Source of the DNA: Promethearchaeota archaeon
Lineage (GTDB): Archaea; Asgardarchaeota; Lokiarchaeia; Sigynarchaeales; SOKP01
Direction of reading: 5' to 3'
Length of the DNA: 46,650 nucleotides
NCBI GenBank assembly: GCA_004524425.1
Contig: SDNN01000004.1
Coordinates: forward strand, 1 to 46,650
The notes under the pieces were generated by a model. It saw nothing but the letters and a program-made list of their open reading frames with translations. It was not told where the DNA came from and did not search any database. Below are positions 25,792 to 34,216 of the stretch, in pieces. How positions within the stretch are numbered: position 1 is the stretch's first letter; every line of letters starts with the position of its first letter. A program made the translations under genes and the position numbers.

Positions 25792-26786
25792 ATGACGTGG
25801 CATCAAGTAAATGGATTAAACCCAAAATAGTGGTAAGTAAGTGTATTGAATTCGATTATTGTCGATGGAATGGAAACATAATTAGAAGTTCTGTCGTTGA
25901 AGTTTTAAAAAGTCATGTCGAATTCATTCCGGTATGTGCTGAAGTTGAAATTGGCTTGGGCGCACCAAGGGATCCAATCCGGATTGTATTAGAGAATGGT
26001 GAGAAGAGATTGGTTCAACCAAGTACCGGACGCGATGTTACAGAATTAATGAATGATTTTTCATCGAAATTTTTAGATTCCTTGGAAATCGTGGATGGTT
26101 TCATTTTAAAATCTAAATCTCCTTCTTGTGGATTATTTCAAACTAAATACTTGTCAGGACCTCAAAAAGGAGCATCTACGGAAGGAAGAGGTCCTGGATT
26201 CTTTGGTGGTGCAATTATTGAAAAATATGGCAATCTGGCCATGGAGACGGAAGGAAGATTGAAAAACTTCCGGATAAGAGAGCACTTTCTCACTAAATTA
26301 TATACAATGGCAGATTTAAGGGAAGTCAAGAAATCAAATGAAATGCATTCCTTGGTCGAATATCAAACTAAGAATAAATTTTTATTTCAAGCATTCAGCC
26401 AAGAAAAGATGAGAGAACTTGGAAGAATAGTAGCAAATCCCCAAAAACTCAATTTCAAAGAGGTTGTGAATGAATATGAGAAGAAATTATGTACATTGCT
26501 AGAATCTCCTCCAAAATACACTTCAAATATTAATGTTTTGATGCATTCGCTAGGTTATTTTTCTAAGAATTTAACCCATGAGGAAAAGGCTTATTTTTTG
26601 GATGAGTTGGAAAAGTATAGAGCTGGCTGGATACCATTATTTGCAATTAATCTGATATTAAAGTCTTGGACAGTTCGCTTTAATCAAAATTATTTACAAG
26701 ATCAGACATTCTTTGAACCATATCCAGAGGAATTAATGACATTTGACATTAAGGATACTTGGAGAGGAAGAGATTATTGGAAATAA
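25788..26786 (+). CDS. DUF523-DUF1722 protein (YbgA-type)
   Basis: 332 residues. Residues 1-160 are DUF523, with the Cys motifs VSKCIEFDYCRWNG near 13-26 and SKSPSCGL near 110, plus GAPRDPIR. Residues about 190-310 are DUF1722 (the E. coli YbgA domain: HSLVEYQTKNKFLF, LGYFSKNLTHEEK). E. coli ybgA lies beside phrB, and here the TTG start overlaps the photolyase stop by 4 bp, so the two are translationally coupled. The conserved pairing suggests a role connected with photolyase, perhaps its cofactor or its repair process; biochemical function is unknown to me. Confidence 0.88.
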   Translation: MNDVASSKWIKPKIVVSKCIEFDYCRWNGNIIRSSVVEVLKSHVEFIPVCAEVEIGLGAPRDPIRIVLENGEKRLVQPSTGRDVTELMNDFSSKFLDSLEIVDGFILKSKSPSCGLFQTKYLSGPQKGASTEGRGPGFFGGAIIEKYGNLAMETEGRLKNFRIREHFLTKLYTMADLREVKKSNEMHSLVEYQTKNKFLFQAFSQEKMRELGRIVANPQKLNFKEVVNEYEKKLCTLLESPPKYTSNINVLMHSLGYFSKNLTHEEKAYFLDELEKYRAGWIPLFAINLILKSWTVRFNQNYLQDQTFFEPYPEELMTFDIKDTWRGRDYWK

Positions 26787-26860
26787 TAAGCTTAATCCTA
26801 TTCAATTCTATTCAATTCGGAATAAAAAAAAATCTAGATTATACGGGTCTAAAGACACTA

Positions 26861-26881
26861 CAAGTATTTATATTTTAAAAT
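26861..26881 (+). promoter_or_regulatory. TATA-like region before the MutY-like gene
   Basis: aagtatttatattttaaaatc is the best TATA-like element in the 215 bp spacer and lies about 120 bp before the TTG start at 27002, so the leader would be rather long. Just upstream, ctattcaatt is repeated directly at about 26799-26818. Confidence 0.25.
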
Positions 26882-27001
26882 CTCTAAATTAATGTTTATT
26901 CTTGTATTATCTTATTCAAACATAAAGCTTGGTGCCTTCAAATAGAGAATAATAAAGCAATATTTATCACTGATTTTCATGCATTATATGAAAAACACGG
27001 G

Positions 27002-27820
27002 TTGAATTCAAAAGTCATTCAAGCATTTCAGGACATTATTTACTCGTATTATAAGCAACATTATCGAGACTTTCCTTTTAGAAAAAACATGAATCCTTAT
27101 AAGGTATTAGTGTCTGAAATAATGCTGCAACAGACTCAAACAAGTAGGGTTTCTGAGAAATATGTTGAATTCTTAAATATATTTCCAGATATAAAAGCTC
27201 TTTCAGAAAGTTCAGTTGATGAGGTGTTAAAAACCTGGCAAGGATTAGGATATAATAGACGAGCTATCGCATTAAAGAAAATTGCTGATATTGTTATGAA
27301 AGAACATGAAGGTAAAATTCCGAAGTCAATAGAAATTTTAAAGTCTTTTCCTCAAATAGGACACAATACAGCTTGTTCTATTTATACTTTTGCGTATAAT
27401 AAACCTTCCTATTTTATTGAAACAAACATAAGAAATGTTTATATCTACTTTTTTTTCCCCAAAAAGCAATCAATCAAAGATAATGATATATTGCTAATTG
27501 TAAAAAAAACAGTTGATGAAAAAAATCCTCGGGAATGGTATTATGCTCTCATGGATTATGGAGTAATGCTCAAAAAGACGCTTCCAGAACTTAACAAGAG
27601 AAGTGCTCACTATAGAAAGCAAAAACCCTTTAAAGGATCTAACAGGCAATTAAGAGGGAAAATCTTAAAACTCCTCATCAAGAAACCTGAATTAAAATTG
27701 ATGGATTTACAAAATGAATTAAAGATTGAGCAAAAAAAGTTGAATAAAATTCTAAAACAACTATCAAAAGAAGGATTCATTTACATCAAAAATGACCGTG
27801 TCATTTTAAATCAAGAATGA
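27002..27820 (+). CDS. HhH-GPD DNA glycosylase, MutY-like but without the Fe-S cluster
   Basis: 272 residues from a TTG start; no in-frame ATG exists upstream. Glu39 in VSEIMLQQTQ matches the MutY adenine-recognition Glu, and the helix-hairpin-helix is LKSFPQIGHNTACSI (113-127). Where MutY has its catalytic Asp in LDGNV, this protein has Glu140 in FIETNIRNV. The C-terminal four-cysteine loop is absent, replaced by KKTLPELNKRSAHYRKQKPFKGS. I recall a family of such ETNIR proteins, sometimes named HesB by mistake. Residues about 205-272 look like a winged helix. It probably removes a damaged or mispaired base, but whether adenine opposite 8-oxoG is uncertain. Confidence 0.82.
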   Translation: MNSKVIQAFQDIIYSYYKQHYRDFPFRKNMNPYKVLVSEIMLQQTQTSRVSEKYVEFLNIFPDIKALSESSVDEVLKTWQGLGYNRRAIALKKIADIVMKEHEGKIPKSIEILKSFPQIGHNTACSIYTFAYNKPSYFIETNIRNVYIYFFFPKKQSIKDNDILLIVKKTVDEKNPREWYYALMDYGVMLKKTLPELNKRSAHYRKQKPFKGSNRQLRGKILKLLIKKPELKLMDLQNELKIEQKKLNKILKQLSKEGFIYIKNDRVILNQE

Positions 27821-27828
27821 TGAGCTCG

Positions 27829-29121
27829 TTACAGTTTTCTTGTTATGAGGTATTTTGATAATTTTTTTGCTAATCTTTCTTGTTTTTTCCACGCACCAAA
27901 CGCATGTCCAGCAGATGTCAACTTTTCAATCTCTTTCTTAACAGCGTGATCAATTTTTTTCACGTTTTTCTTTGCAAATGGCGTTTGAGGTAAAGGAAGG
28001 AATGAATGGGTATGAATTCTAGCTCCCATTTGTGTTAATGTTTTCATTAGTTTAATTGTAAGTTTTATATCATTTTTTGACTCACCAGGTAGTCCAAAGA
28101 TCATGTCCACATTAGCTTTTAATCCATGTTCCAAAGTTAGTCGTACCGCCTCATGAATATCTGCTATAGTGTGTTCTCTATGACACAGATTCAGCATTTT
28201 TTGACTACCAGACTGTGCACCAATAATGATATTATCATTATCACAGTAGTTTTTAATTAGCTCTAATGTGTCAACATTAACATGTTCAGGTCTTACTTCG
28301 GAAGGAAACGATCCTAAGAAGATCCTGCCCCGTGGAGCAATAGTTTTTTTGATTGCTTGTAATAGTTGCTCTAATTTGGCTAAGTTTAGCTTTTTTCCAT
28401 CTTTTGAACCATATGAAAATGCGTTGGGAGAAATGAATCTTACATCCGTGAGATTTTTTTCCTTCATCATTCTAACATATTTCACAACTGATTCGATACT
28501 CCTGTGTCGAGGATGAGTCCCTAAAATGTGGGGGGTTTGACAAAAATAACATAAATAGGGACACCCCCTTGTAATTTCTATAGCTCCAAATTTGTCTTGC
28601 TTCCACGGAAAAGGAGCATAGTCATCAAGATTAACGGGGCTCCTTTTTCCTGTAAAGATGTATTCATCATTATCATTTCGATAAGCTAATCCTTTTATTT
28701 TTTCATAATCTTCATCATTATGAAGTCTTTGAAATAATTCTATGATGGTTTCTTCACCTTCACCAATAACAACAATATCGAATCCCATGTTCAAGGTGCC
28801 TCTTGGATCGCCAGTGGGATGCGGTCCACCTGCCAAATAGATTATTTCATCACCAAAAGATTTCTGAAGTGCCTTAATTAATTTATGAGTATCCCAAATT
28901 TGAGTAGAAAAGAAGGATATTCCCACAAGAACTTTTTCATGATTAGTGCTAATAACCTTTAGTTTTTTAAAGAGATTTAACTCACTTTCAATGAAATAAA
29001 TGTCCAAATCGTTGAAGAATGGGATTTTTTCTAAGGCTCCAATTAAAGCATTGAAACTATACCTGTTTTGTTTAGAATAATAAACCACAAAAGCGATCTT
29101 TTTTTTCAAATTTTTACTCAA
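27829..29121 (-). CDS. B12-binding domain/radical SAM protein (MJ1487-like)
   Basis: 430 residues. The N-terminal 130 residues form a cobalamin-binding-like Rossmann domain (VGISFFSTQIWDTHKL, LAGGPHPTGDP, DIVVIGEGEET). The radical SAM motif CPYLCYFC gives Cys187, 191 and 194, which hold the 4Fe-4S cluster; GSFPSEVRPE and DMIFGLPGES follow as SAM-site motifs. Archaeal proteins of this type are grouped with MJ1487 and their reaction is not known to me. The HPTGDP segment replaces the usual B12-ligand DxHxxG, so cobalamin may not be bound. It is convergent with the glycosylase gene, 8 bp apart. Confidence 0.85.
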   Translation of the reverse strand: MSKNLKKKIAFVVYYSKQNRYSFNALIGALEKIPFFNDLDIYFIESELNLFKKLKVISTNHEKVLVGISFFSTQIWDTHKLIKALQKSFGDEIIYLAGGPHPTGDPRGTLNMGFDIVVIGEGEETIIELFQRLHNDEDYEKIKGLAYRNDNDEYIFTGKRSPVNLDDYAPFPWKQDKFGAIEITRGCPYLCYFCQTPHILGTHPRHRSIESVVKYVRMMKEKNLTDVRFISPNAFSYGSKDGKKLNLAKLEQLLQAIKKTIAPRGRIFLGSFPSEVRPEHVNVDTLELIKNYCDNDNIIIGAQSGSQKMLNLCHREHTIADIHEAVRLTLEHGLKANVDMIFGLPGESKNDIKLTIKLMKTLTQMGARIHTHSFLPLPQTPFAKKNVKKIDHAVKKEIEKLTSAGHAFGAWKKQERLAKKLSKYLITRKL

Positions 29122-29189
29122 GCGTTATAATGCAATTCTAAAATAATATCTTGATATTTTTTGATAATTTTAATTATTGGTTTAAAAAA

Positions 29190-29200
29190 GATTTATAAAA
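29190..29200 (+). promoter_or_regulatory. TATA-like box before the VanZ-like gene
   Basis: gatttataaaa is placed about 53 bp before the ATG at 29253 in the spacer divergent from the radical SAM gene. Confidence 0.4.
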
Positions 29201-29252
29201 TAAAATCTCTATGTAATTGTAAACTACATTACTCTTTATGTGAAACCTAAAG

Positions 29253-29723
29253 ATGGCACTTTTTAATTGGCTGGTAGCAACGGAAGTCTCAGAAGTTGGA
29301 ACTTCTTGGTTCGATTTTTATTCAATTGGCCATATATGCCTTGGAATTGCAATTTTTCTTTTCTTTTCCCTTTTCTACACGATTCCAAAAGCTAGAGGGT
29401 CTACACCTATATTCTCCCTCTTATTTGTATTCATAATCACTCTTATCCTCTTGATTGCTTGGGAAGTACTAGAAAACACTCTCCTTTTCATGTTGGACTT
29501 GAAATTCGAGAATAGACTGGACAGCTTCCAAAACATTTTTACCGATATAATAATGGGGCTCCTTGGTGGACTGATTGCTTGGCTTTTTGCTTATTTTACC
29601 TTTGAAAAACACTGGAAATTGTGGCCCTATTATACTTTTGGAATAATCTGCTTTGCTGTATGGCTTGGAGTATTTATCATATTACGGGAATTGACCTTTT
29701 TAAATTCACCAGTAATATCATAA
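29253..29723 (+). CDS. Small polytopic membrane protein, VanZ-like
   Basis: 156 residues with four to five membrane segments. Polar residues inside or next to the segments follow the VanZ/DUF2585 pattern: SIGHICLG (His in segment 1), WEVLEN (Glu pair), then RLDSFQNIFTDIIMGLLGG with Asp residues before a glycine-rich helix. Their role is not settled; VanZ proteins affect glycopeptide sensitivity in bacteria. The N-terminus lacks a signal peptide. It precedes the N-formylglutamate amidohydrolase-like gene by 52 bp on the same strand. Confidence 0.65.
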   Translation: MALFNWLVATEVSEVGTSWFDFYSIGHICLGIAIFLFFSLFYTIPKARGSTPIFSLLFVFIITLILLIAWEVLENTLLFMLDLKFENRLDSFQNIFTDIIMGLLGGLIAWLFAYFTFEKHWKLWPYYTFGIICFAVWLGVFIILRELTFLNSPVIS

Positions 29724-29775
29724 AACCATTTTACAACTTTTTTTTATTTTTATACTTTTTATTAATTAAGAGAAA

Positions 29776-30528
29776 ATGAATAATATAGAAACCTTCATAC
29801 GGGTGAAGAAAGGTTCAATTCCCATTATAATTTCTGTACCACATGGAGGGACAATTGAACTTGAGAAAATTCCTAAGCGAAATAATGGAGTTCTTGGAAT
29901 TGATAAATACACGATAGGCTTAGCTCATGAGTTAGTTTCTATCATGAAACAGAAATCTCGAGAAATTTTTTCATCATTGAAAAGTCCTTCTTATGTCATG
30001 TCAAAAATTCATCGAAGTCATTTAGATCTAAATAGAGAAGAATCAGAAGCTTTTGATCCAAATTCGAAATTGGCTAAGAAACTTTATGATCATTACCATC
30101 AAAAATTAGAAAAACTCATTTACTACAATATTTCTAATTTTAAAAAATCAATATTGATTGATTTGCACGGATTTGAACAGCATAAACGCCCTACAGGTTT
30201 TAGAGAAGTGGACATAGTTTTGGGCACGAATAATTTAACCTCCTTATTTCCTCATGATGTTAAATTAAGGGAAAGAGACAAGAATTTTCGAGGTGACCTC
30301 ATAAAAAAATTTATTAAATTAAATATTCCGATAGCACCTGGGCATCCACGAAGGAGAGAATATATATTAACTGGAGGTTACATCACCCAAAAATATGGTG
30401 CATCTAATATAGTTGGTAGTCAGTCAATCCAAATAGAATTATCTGATAAAATTAGAGTTTTTGATAAAGAATTAAAAAAACAAGTATTAGACACGATGGC
30501 TGAAATCTTTTTGAATGCCGTGATATGA
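29776..30528 (+). CDS. N-formylglutamate amidohydrolase family protein
   Basis: 250 residues. Family motifs appear in order: IISVPHGGT (18-26), KIHRSHLDLNR (the Arg/Asp/Asn/Arg stretch), SILIDLHGF, and late GGYITQKYG with IQIELS. The conserved His, Asp and Glu make a metal site for cleaving an amide bond. The named activity is removal of formate from N-formyl-L-glutamate in histidine breakdown, but no hut genes are seen here, and archaeal members may act on other N-acyl amino acids. A short spacer links it to the VanZ-like gene; the HAD phosphatase gene follows after 92 bp. Confidence 0.82.
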   Translation: MNNIETFIRVKKGSIPIIISVPHGGTIELEKIPKRNNGVLGIDKYTIGLAHELVSIMKQKSREIFSSLKSPSYVMSKIHRSHLDLNREESEAFDPNSKLAKKLYDHYHQKLEKLIYYNISNFKKSILIDLHGFEQHKRPTGFREVDIVLGTNNLTSLFPHDVKLRERDKNFRGDLIKKFIKLNIPIAPGHPRRREYILTGGYITQKYGASNIVGSQSIQIELSDKIRVFDKELKKQVLDTMAEIFLNAVI

Positions 30529-30620
30529 ACAAGTTAAATTCATTCTGATTATCCCTATCTTTCACTATTATTATTTTAAAATCAAAATGTTTTATAGATA
30601 AATGTCATTTCATAATTAAA

Positions 30621-31346
30621 ATGGTTGAGAAAATTGGATTTGTTTTTGACTTAGACGGAACGTTGATTAATAGCACCGATATTGGAGAAGTAATAAAGAA
30701 AAAACTCTATCAGCGATTTAATATCAAAACTAATGAAAAACTAGAAAAGGAAATAGAAGAACTCCAATATGAGATAATGCAAGGCGAAAATCGAAAAAAC
30801 TTAGGTGCTAAAATAATGTGGGCAATTTTTAAAAAATTAGGATTATCTTTCTTTCAAAGAATGAAAGCATTAAAGATGGCAAATAGTATTTTCAAGGAAG
30901 AGATTCAGAAAATAAAACTATATGATGGAACTGAAGAATTAATTGAATATCTGGACTCATATCCAAATCGATATGACTATGCCATTGCCACTACTTCCTC
31001 TGCAAAGGAAGTTGATGATAGATTAAAAAAATTTCCGACATTCTACCAAAAGTTTGATGGTAAAATCATATCTCGGGATTCAGTAAAAAACTTGAAACCA
31101 GATCCCGAGAGTATAATTAAAGCGGCTAATGCAATGGCAATTCCTCTTCATAATATCGTAATGATCGGCGATATGCATAGTGACATCCAAATGGGAAAAG
31201 CAGTTGGAGTAGTTACAATAGGGGTATTAACGGGAATTTTTTCACGTGAAGAATTTTTAAAACATTCACCAGATTTTATATTTCAATCAATAAAGGATAT
31301 TATTGACAATATCGAAAAAATTAAGGAAAAAATAATTAATAATTAA
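30621..31346 (+). CDS. HAD-superfamily phosphatase (phosphoglycolate phosphatase-like)
   Basis: 241 residues. All four HAD motifs are visible: DLDGTL at 10-15 (nucleophile Asp10, acid Asp12), the TTSS of motif II near 126, the Lys of motif III in VKNLKPDPES, and IGDMHSDI for the metal site. A helical cap of about 70 residues after motif I marks subclass I, as in phosphoglycolate phosphatase. Substrate unknown; sugar phosphates or phosphoglycolate are typical. It is convergent with the altronate dehydratase genes. Confidence 0.88.
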   Translation: MVEKIGFVFDLDGTLINSTDIGEVIKKKLYQRFNIKTNEKLEKEIEELQYEIMQGENRKNLGAKIMWAIFKKLGLSFFQRMKALKMANSIFKEEIQKIKLYDGTEELIEYLDSYPNRYDYAIATTSSAKEVDDRLKKFPTFYQKFDGKIISRDSVKNLKPDPESIIKAANAMAIPLHNIVMIGDMHSDIQMGKAVGVVTIGVLTGIFSREEFLKHSPDFIFQSIKDIIDNIEKIKEKIINN

Positions 31347-31366
31347 TCAAACGAAAAATCAACTTT

Positions 31367-32560
31367 TTAATCTTTTTTTGGCGTAAACATCTGGAAAGGA
31401 GCTGCTGTACAACGCCAAATTGCAAGATCTTCAAATCCTAATTCTTCAGCATGCGTTTTCTCTCCATTACAAGTAGCTATAAGCTTTTTCCATAGATCAT
31501 TAGCGACATCTTCTACTTTTAGCCCTTCTGTTATGATCTTGCTCGCATCCACATCGATGTTGGATGCCATCCAGTCACAGGTTTTAGGATTACCGCAGCT
31601 TTTGATTACTGGTGCAACCGGATTACCACAAGGACTTCCCCTCCCAGTGGTCATTATAATAACCTGGGCTCCTGCAGCGGCTAAACCTGTCATGGACTCA
31701 ACATCTAAGCCAGGTTCAATCATGAGCCATAATCCGTTTTTTTTGGGTGATTCAGAATATTCTAGAACTCCCTGGATTGGTGCTTTCCCCGCTTTTGCAA
31801 TGGTACCTAAAGATTTTTCTTCTATAGTGGTTAATCCCCCTTCAATGTTTCCGGGGGTGGGTTGTATGCCCCTAAAATCAATCCCTAAACTCATCGTGTT
31901 ATCCAAGAAGGTACCCAAAGTGGAATCAATCTTTTCTGCTATTTTTTCATTCACTGCACGATCCATGAGCAAGTGCTCCGTCCCGATCCATTCTGTAAAT
32001 TCAGGCAAAATGGACGTACCCCCCAACTCTACAATTTTATCAGAGACAATTCCTACTGCTGGATTAGCAGTTATTCCTGAAATTGAGTCTGAACCACCAC
32101 ATTCAAGTCCCAACACAAGATTGGAAAAATCAAATGGTTCTCTTTTTAATTCACTAGCTTCTTCGGCCATTTTTTTTCCAATCTCAACACCTTTTTCTAT
32201 GGCAGCTACAGTACCTCCTTTAATATCTTGAACGTTGAAAAAATCCACTGGTTTTTTAGATCTCTTGATGTTTTTCGCTATCAATTTATTACTCATGTTT
32301 TCACATCCCAATCCTACCACTATAGCACCATAAATATTTGGATTGTTTCCTAAACCGATTAAGGTTCTGGATGTAAATTTAAAATCTGGTCCGAATTGTC
32401 CACAACCTAAAGGATGAGTTATTGCTACTCCATTTTCTATTCTATTTGCTATTTCTTGGGAAACTCGATTAACACAAATAACTGATGATATGACCGCAAT
32501 TTTATTTCTAATACCAACCTTTCCTTTCGGTCTTTCAAATCCCATGAATTCGTCAGTCAT
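31367..32560 (-). CDS. uxaA: Altronate dehydratase large subunit (UxaA family, C-terminal part)
   Basis: 397 residues. The family opening GFERPKGKVGIRN is followed by HPLGCGQFG, VGLGCENM, LGLECGGSDSISG and the late TTGRGSPCGNPVAPVIK, which are landmarks of altronate and galactarate dehydratases; the conserved cysteines and acids bind Fe or Mn. The reaction is D-altronate to 2-keto-3-deoxy-D-gluconate. In most bacteria this is fused to the SAF-domain subunit; here the two are separate genes overlapping by 4 bp (ATGA). The start has a strong gaggtgg. (R)-sulfolactate lyase SuyB has the same architecture, so the substrate is not certain. If altronate, it fits downstream of the inositol genes at the left of the window. 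Confidence 0.85.
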   Translation of the reverse strand: MTDEFMGFERPKGKVGIRNKIAVISSVICVNRVSQEIANRIENGVAITHPLGCGQFGPDFKFTSRTLIGLGNNPNIYGAIVVGLGCENMSNKLIAKNIKRSKKPVDFFNVQDIKGGTVAAIEKGVEIGKKMAEEASELKREPFDFSNLVLGLECGGSDSISGITANPAVGIVSDKIVELGGTSILPEFTEWIGTEHLLMDRAVNEKIAEKIDSTLGTFLDNTMSLGIDFRGIQPTPGNIEGGLTTIEEKSLGTIAKAGKAPIQGVLEYSESPKKNGLWLMIEPGLDVESMTGLAAAGAQVIIMTTGRGSPCGNPVAPVIKSCGNPKTCDWMASNIDVDASKIITEGLKVEDVANDLWKKLIATCNGEKTHAEELGFEDLAIWRCTAAPFQMFTPKKD

Positions 32561-32838
32561 TTTACCACCTCTTCTAAATAATGACTTTTCATATTATGCA
32601 CGTGTATCCAATCGCCTAGTTGAATATCTTCAGTGGCAATACCGATGATCTGACCGTATTTTTTGATAAGATCCCCGGTTTTTATATCTTCTAAAGCGAA
32701 TTTATGCCCCAAAGGTATTTTTTGATTAATCTTAATCATTTTCCCACCATTTATTTCAATTTCTTCATGCTCAGCAATTTCTGTCAGACTAGTGGCACAA
32801 TTGTCTTCGGAATTCATTACTATAAACTTCATTTGCAT
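32557..32838 (-). CDS. uxaA: Altronate dehydratase small subunit (SAF domain)
   Basis: 93 residues from the ATG at 32838; a GTG at 32847 lies in the ribosome binding site and a further ATG is at 32832. The segment NSEDNCATSL is the family's N-terminal motif, followed by the SAF beta-clip (IKINQKIPLGHKFAL, GDLIKKYGQIIGIAT) and HVHNMKSH at the end. This subunit completes the active site of the large subunit, encoded directly downstream with a 4-bp overlap. It is first in the operon. The SuyA subunit of sulfolactate lyase would look similar. Confidence 0.85.
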   Translation of the reverse strand: MQMKFIVMNSEDNCATSLTEIAEHEEIEINGGKMIKINQKIPLGHKFALEDIKTGDLIKKYGQIIGIATEDIQLGDWIHVHNMKSHYLEEVVK

Positions 32839-33032
32839 GACAATCACTCTTAATTTAAAATTTGGTATGTATTTAATTTAGAATTAATCTTGAAAAGTTT
32901 AATACATTATGGTTTTAGGGTTAAACTCATTGGAGTCGTCAATTTAAAAAATTATAGTTTTTAATCTAAAAATTTTAAATTATGACAATTATTTATTTTA
33001 TATATTCCTAGGTAGTGTAATTTCCCAACAAA

Positions 33033-33356
33033 ATGGCAGAAGAAAAGATAGACGTTGAGGACATAGAATCTTTTATAGATGGATTAAAAAAATCCTTTGA
33101 TTCTCTTGAGCAAGTTAGTTCACACCAAGGGTTTCAAATGCAACTGGCAAAAGCTATCTCTACTTTAAGACTAAAAAAGGTTGCTAAACAAAAACTATTG
33201 CCTAAATTTGAAAAATCAGTAGATCTAAAGGATTATCTACTGGAAAGATTGGAAGAACTTAAAGTAATTGTGGAATCTGATGAAATTGTAACTTCACGGA
33301 AATTTAGGATAGTCATGGAAATTGCAAAATTAAGGGAAAAATTAACCGAATTATAG
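33033..33356 (+). CDS. Hypothetical small helical protein
   Basis: 107 residues, charged and helical throughout, without cysteines or membrane segments. The start MAEEKIDVEDIESFIDG and the repeated leucine spacing (KDYLLERLEELKVIVES) suggest a short helical bundle or coiled coil. I recognise no family. It is 85 bp upstream of the TatD-like gene, on the same strand, so co-transcription is possible. Confidence 0.6.
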   Translation: MAEEKIDVEDIESFIDGLKKSFDSLEQVSSHQGFQMQLAKAISTLRLKKVAKQKLLPKFEKSVDLKDYLLERLEELKVIVESDEIVTSRKFRIVMEIAKLREKLTEL

Positions 33357-33441
33357 ATATATTCCTAAAAGGATATTAATCTCTCTTTTTAGATTAAGTT
33401 ATTTTGGATTATCTATAAAAATTAAACAATAAATGATTAAA

Positions 33442-34197
33442 ATGCTTGTAGATGTGCACTGTCATTGTGATCTTTATATCGCATTAGATAAAATAATTAA
33501 AGAAGCAGAAGAGGTAGGAGTTAGTAAGATTATCTCTGTAGGCATGAGTGCATTAGGTCTTGAAAGAGTATTAAAAACATCTAGTCAATATAGTCAGATA
33601 TATCCAGCATTAGGAATCCATCCCGAAGAAGTAAAGATAAATAAGGAGATCGAATCTCAATTAAATTCCGTAGTAACTTTGATAAAAGATCACAAGGATG
33701 ATATTTGCGCCATTGGAGAAATAGGTTTAGACCATTACTTCATCAAACAAAAAGAATTATGGCCCCTGCAAGAAAAGATATTCGCTGAAATGTTATCACT
33801 CGCCCAAGATGTGAACTTGCCCGTCAATTTACACACAAAAGGAGCTGAAAAACTCGTATTTGACATGTTACCCTCTTATGATTTACCAAATATCAATATC
33901 CATTGGTATAGTGGACCAGAAGAATATCTTAAACAAGGTATAGAGAGAGGCTATTATTTTTCTATCACTCCTGCAATTAAATATTCTCCCGCAGTCAAAG
34001 AAGTCGTTCTCAATGTGGATAAAAACCGCTTGTTACTTGAAAGTGATGGGCCAGTGGAATATTCTGGGAGTATAGGTACTCCATCAATGATAAATGAAGT
34101 AATGAACTCGATTTCTCAAATCAAAAAAATTCCTGTAGATGAATTAGAAAATCAAATTCTTGAAAATACCAAAAAGATATTTCCAAGTATTTTTTAA
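33442..34197 (+). CDS. TatD-family metal-dependent hydrolase
   Basis: 251 residues from the ATG at 33442 (an ATG at 33433 lies in the ribosome binding site atgattaaa). Metal ligands are in order: HCHCD at the N-terminus, Glu in GEIGLDH, His in NLHTKG, His in IHWYSG and Asp in ESDGP. TatD proteins are Mg-dependent 3' to 5' DNases or related hydrolases with a TIM barrel. Length matches the family. Neighbouring genes give no further clue. Substitution of Ser for the usual Thr in the last motif (ETDxP) is minor. Confidence 0.88.
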   Translation: MLVDVHCHCDLYIALDKIIKEAEEVGVSKIISVGMSALGLERVLKTSSQYSQIYPALGIHPEEVKINKEIESQLNSVVTLIKDHKDDICAIGEIGLDHYFIKQKELWPLQEKIFAEMLSLAQDVNLPVNLHTKGAEKLVFDMLPSYDLPNINIHWYSGPEEYLKQGIERGYYFSITPAIKYSPAVKEVVLNVDKNRLLLESDGPVEYSGSIGTPSMINEVMNSISQIKKIPVDELENQILENTKKIFPSIF

Positions 34198-34216
34198 ATC
34201 ATTCTTTTATTTTGAT

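Noticed and set aside
31533..32231. 232-codon open frame on the plus strand
   Set aside because: Lies wholly antisense to the altronate dehydratase large subunit, has no ribosome binding site, and its translation shows no family motif. A shadow of the real gene.
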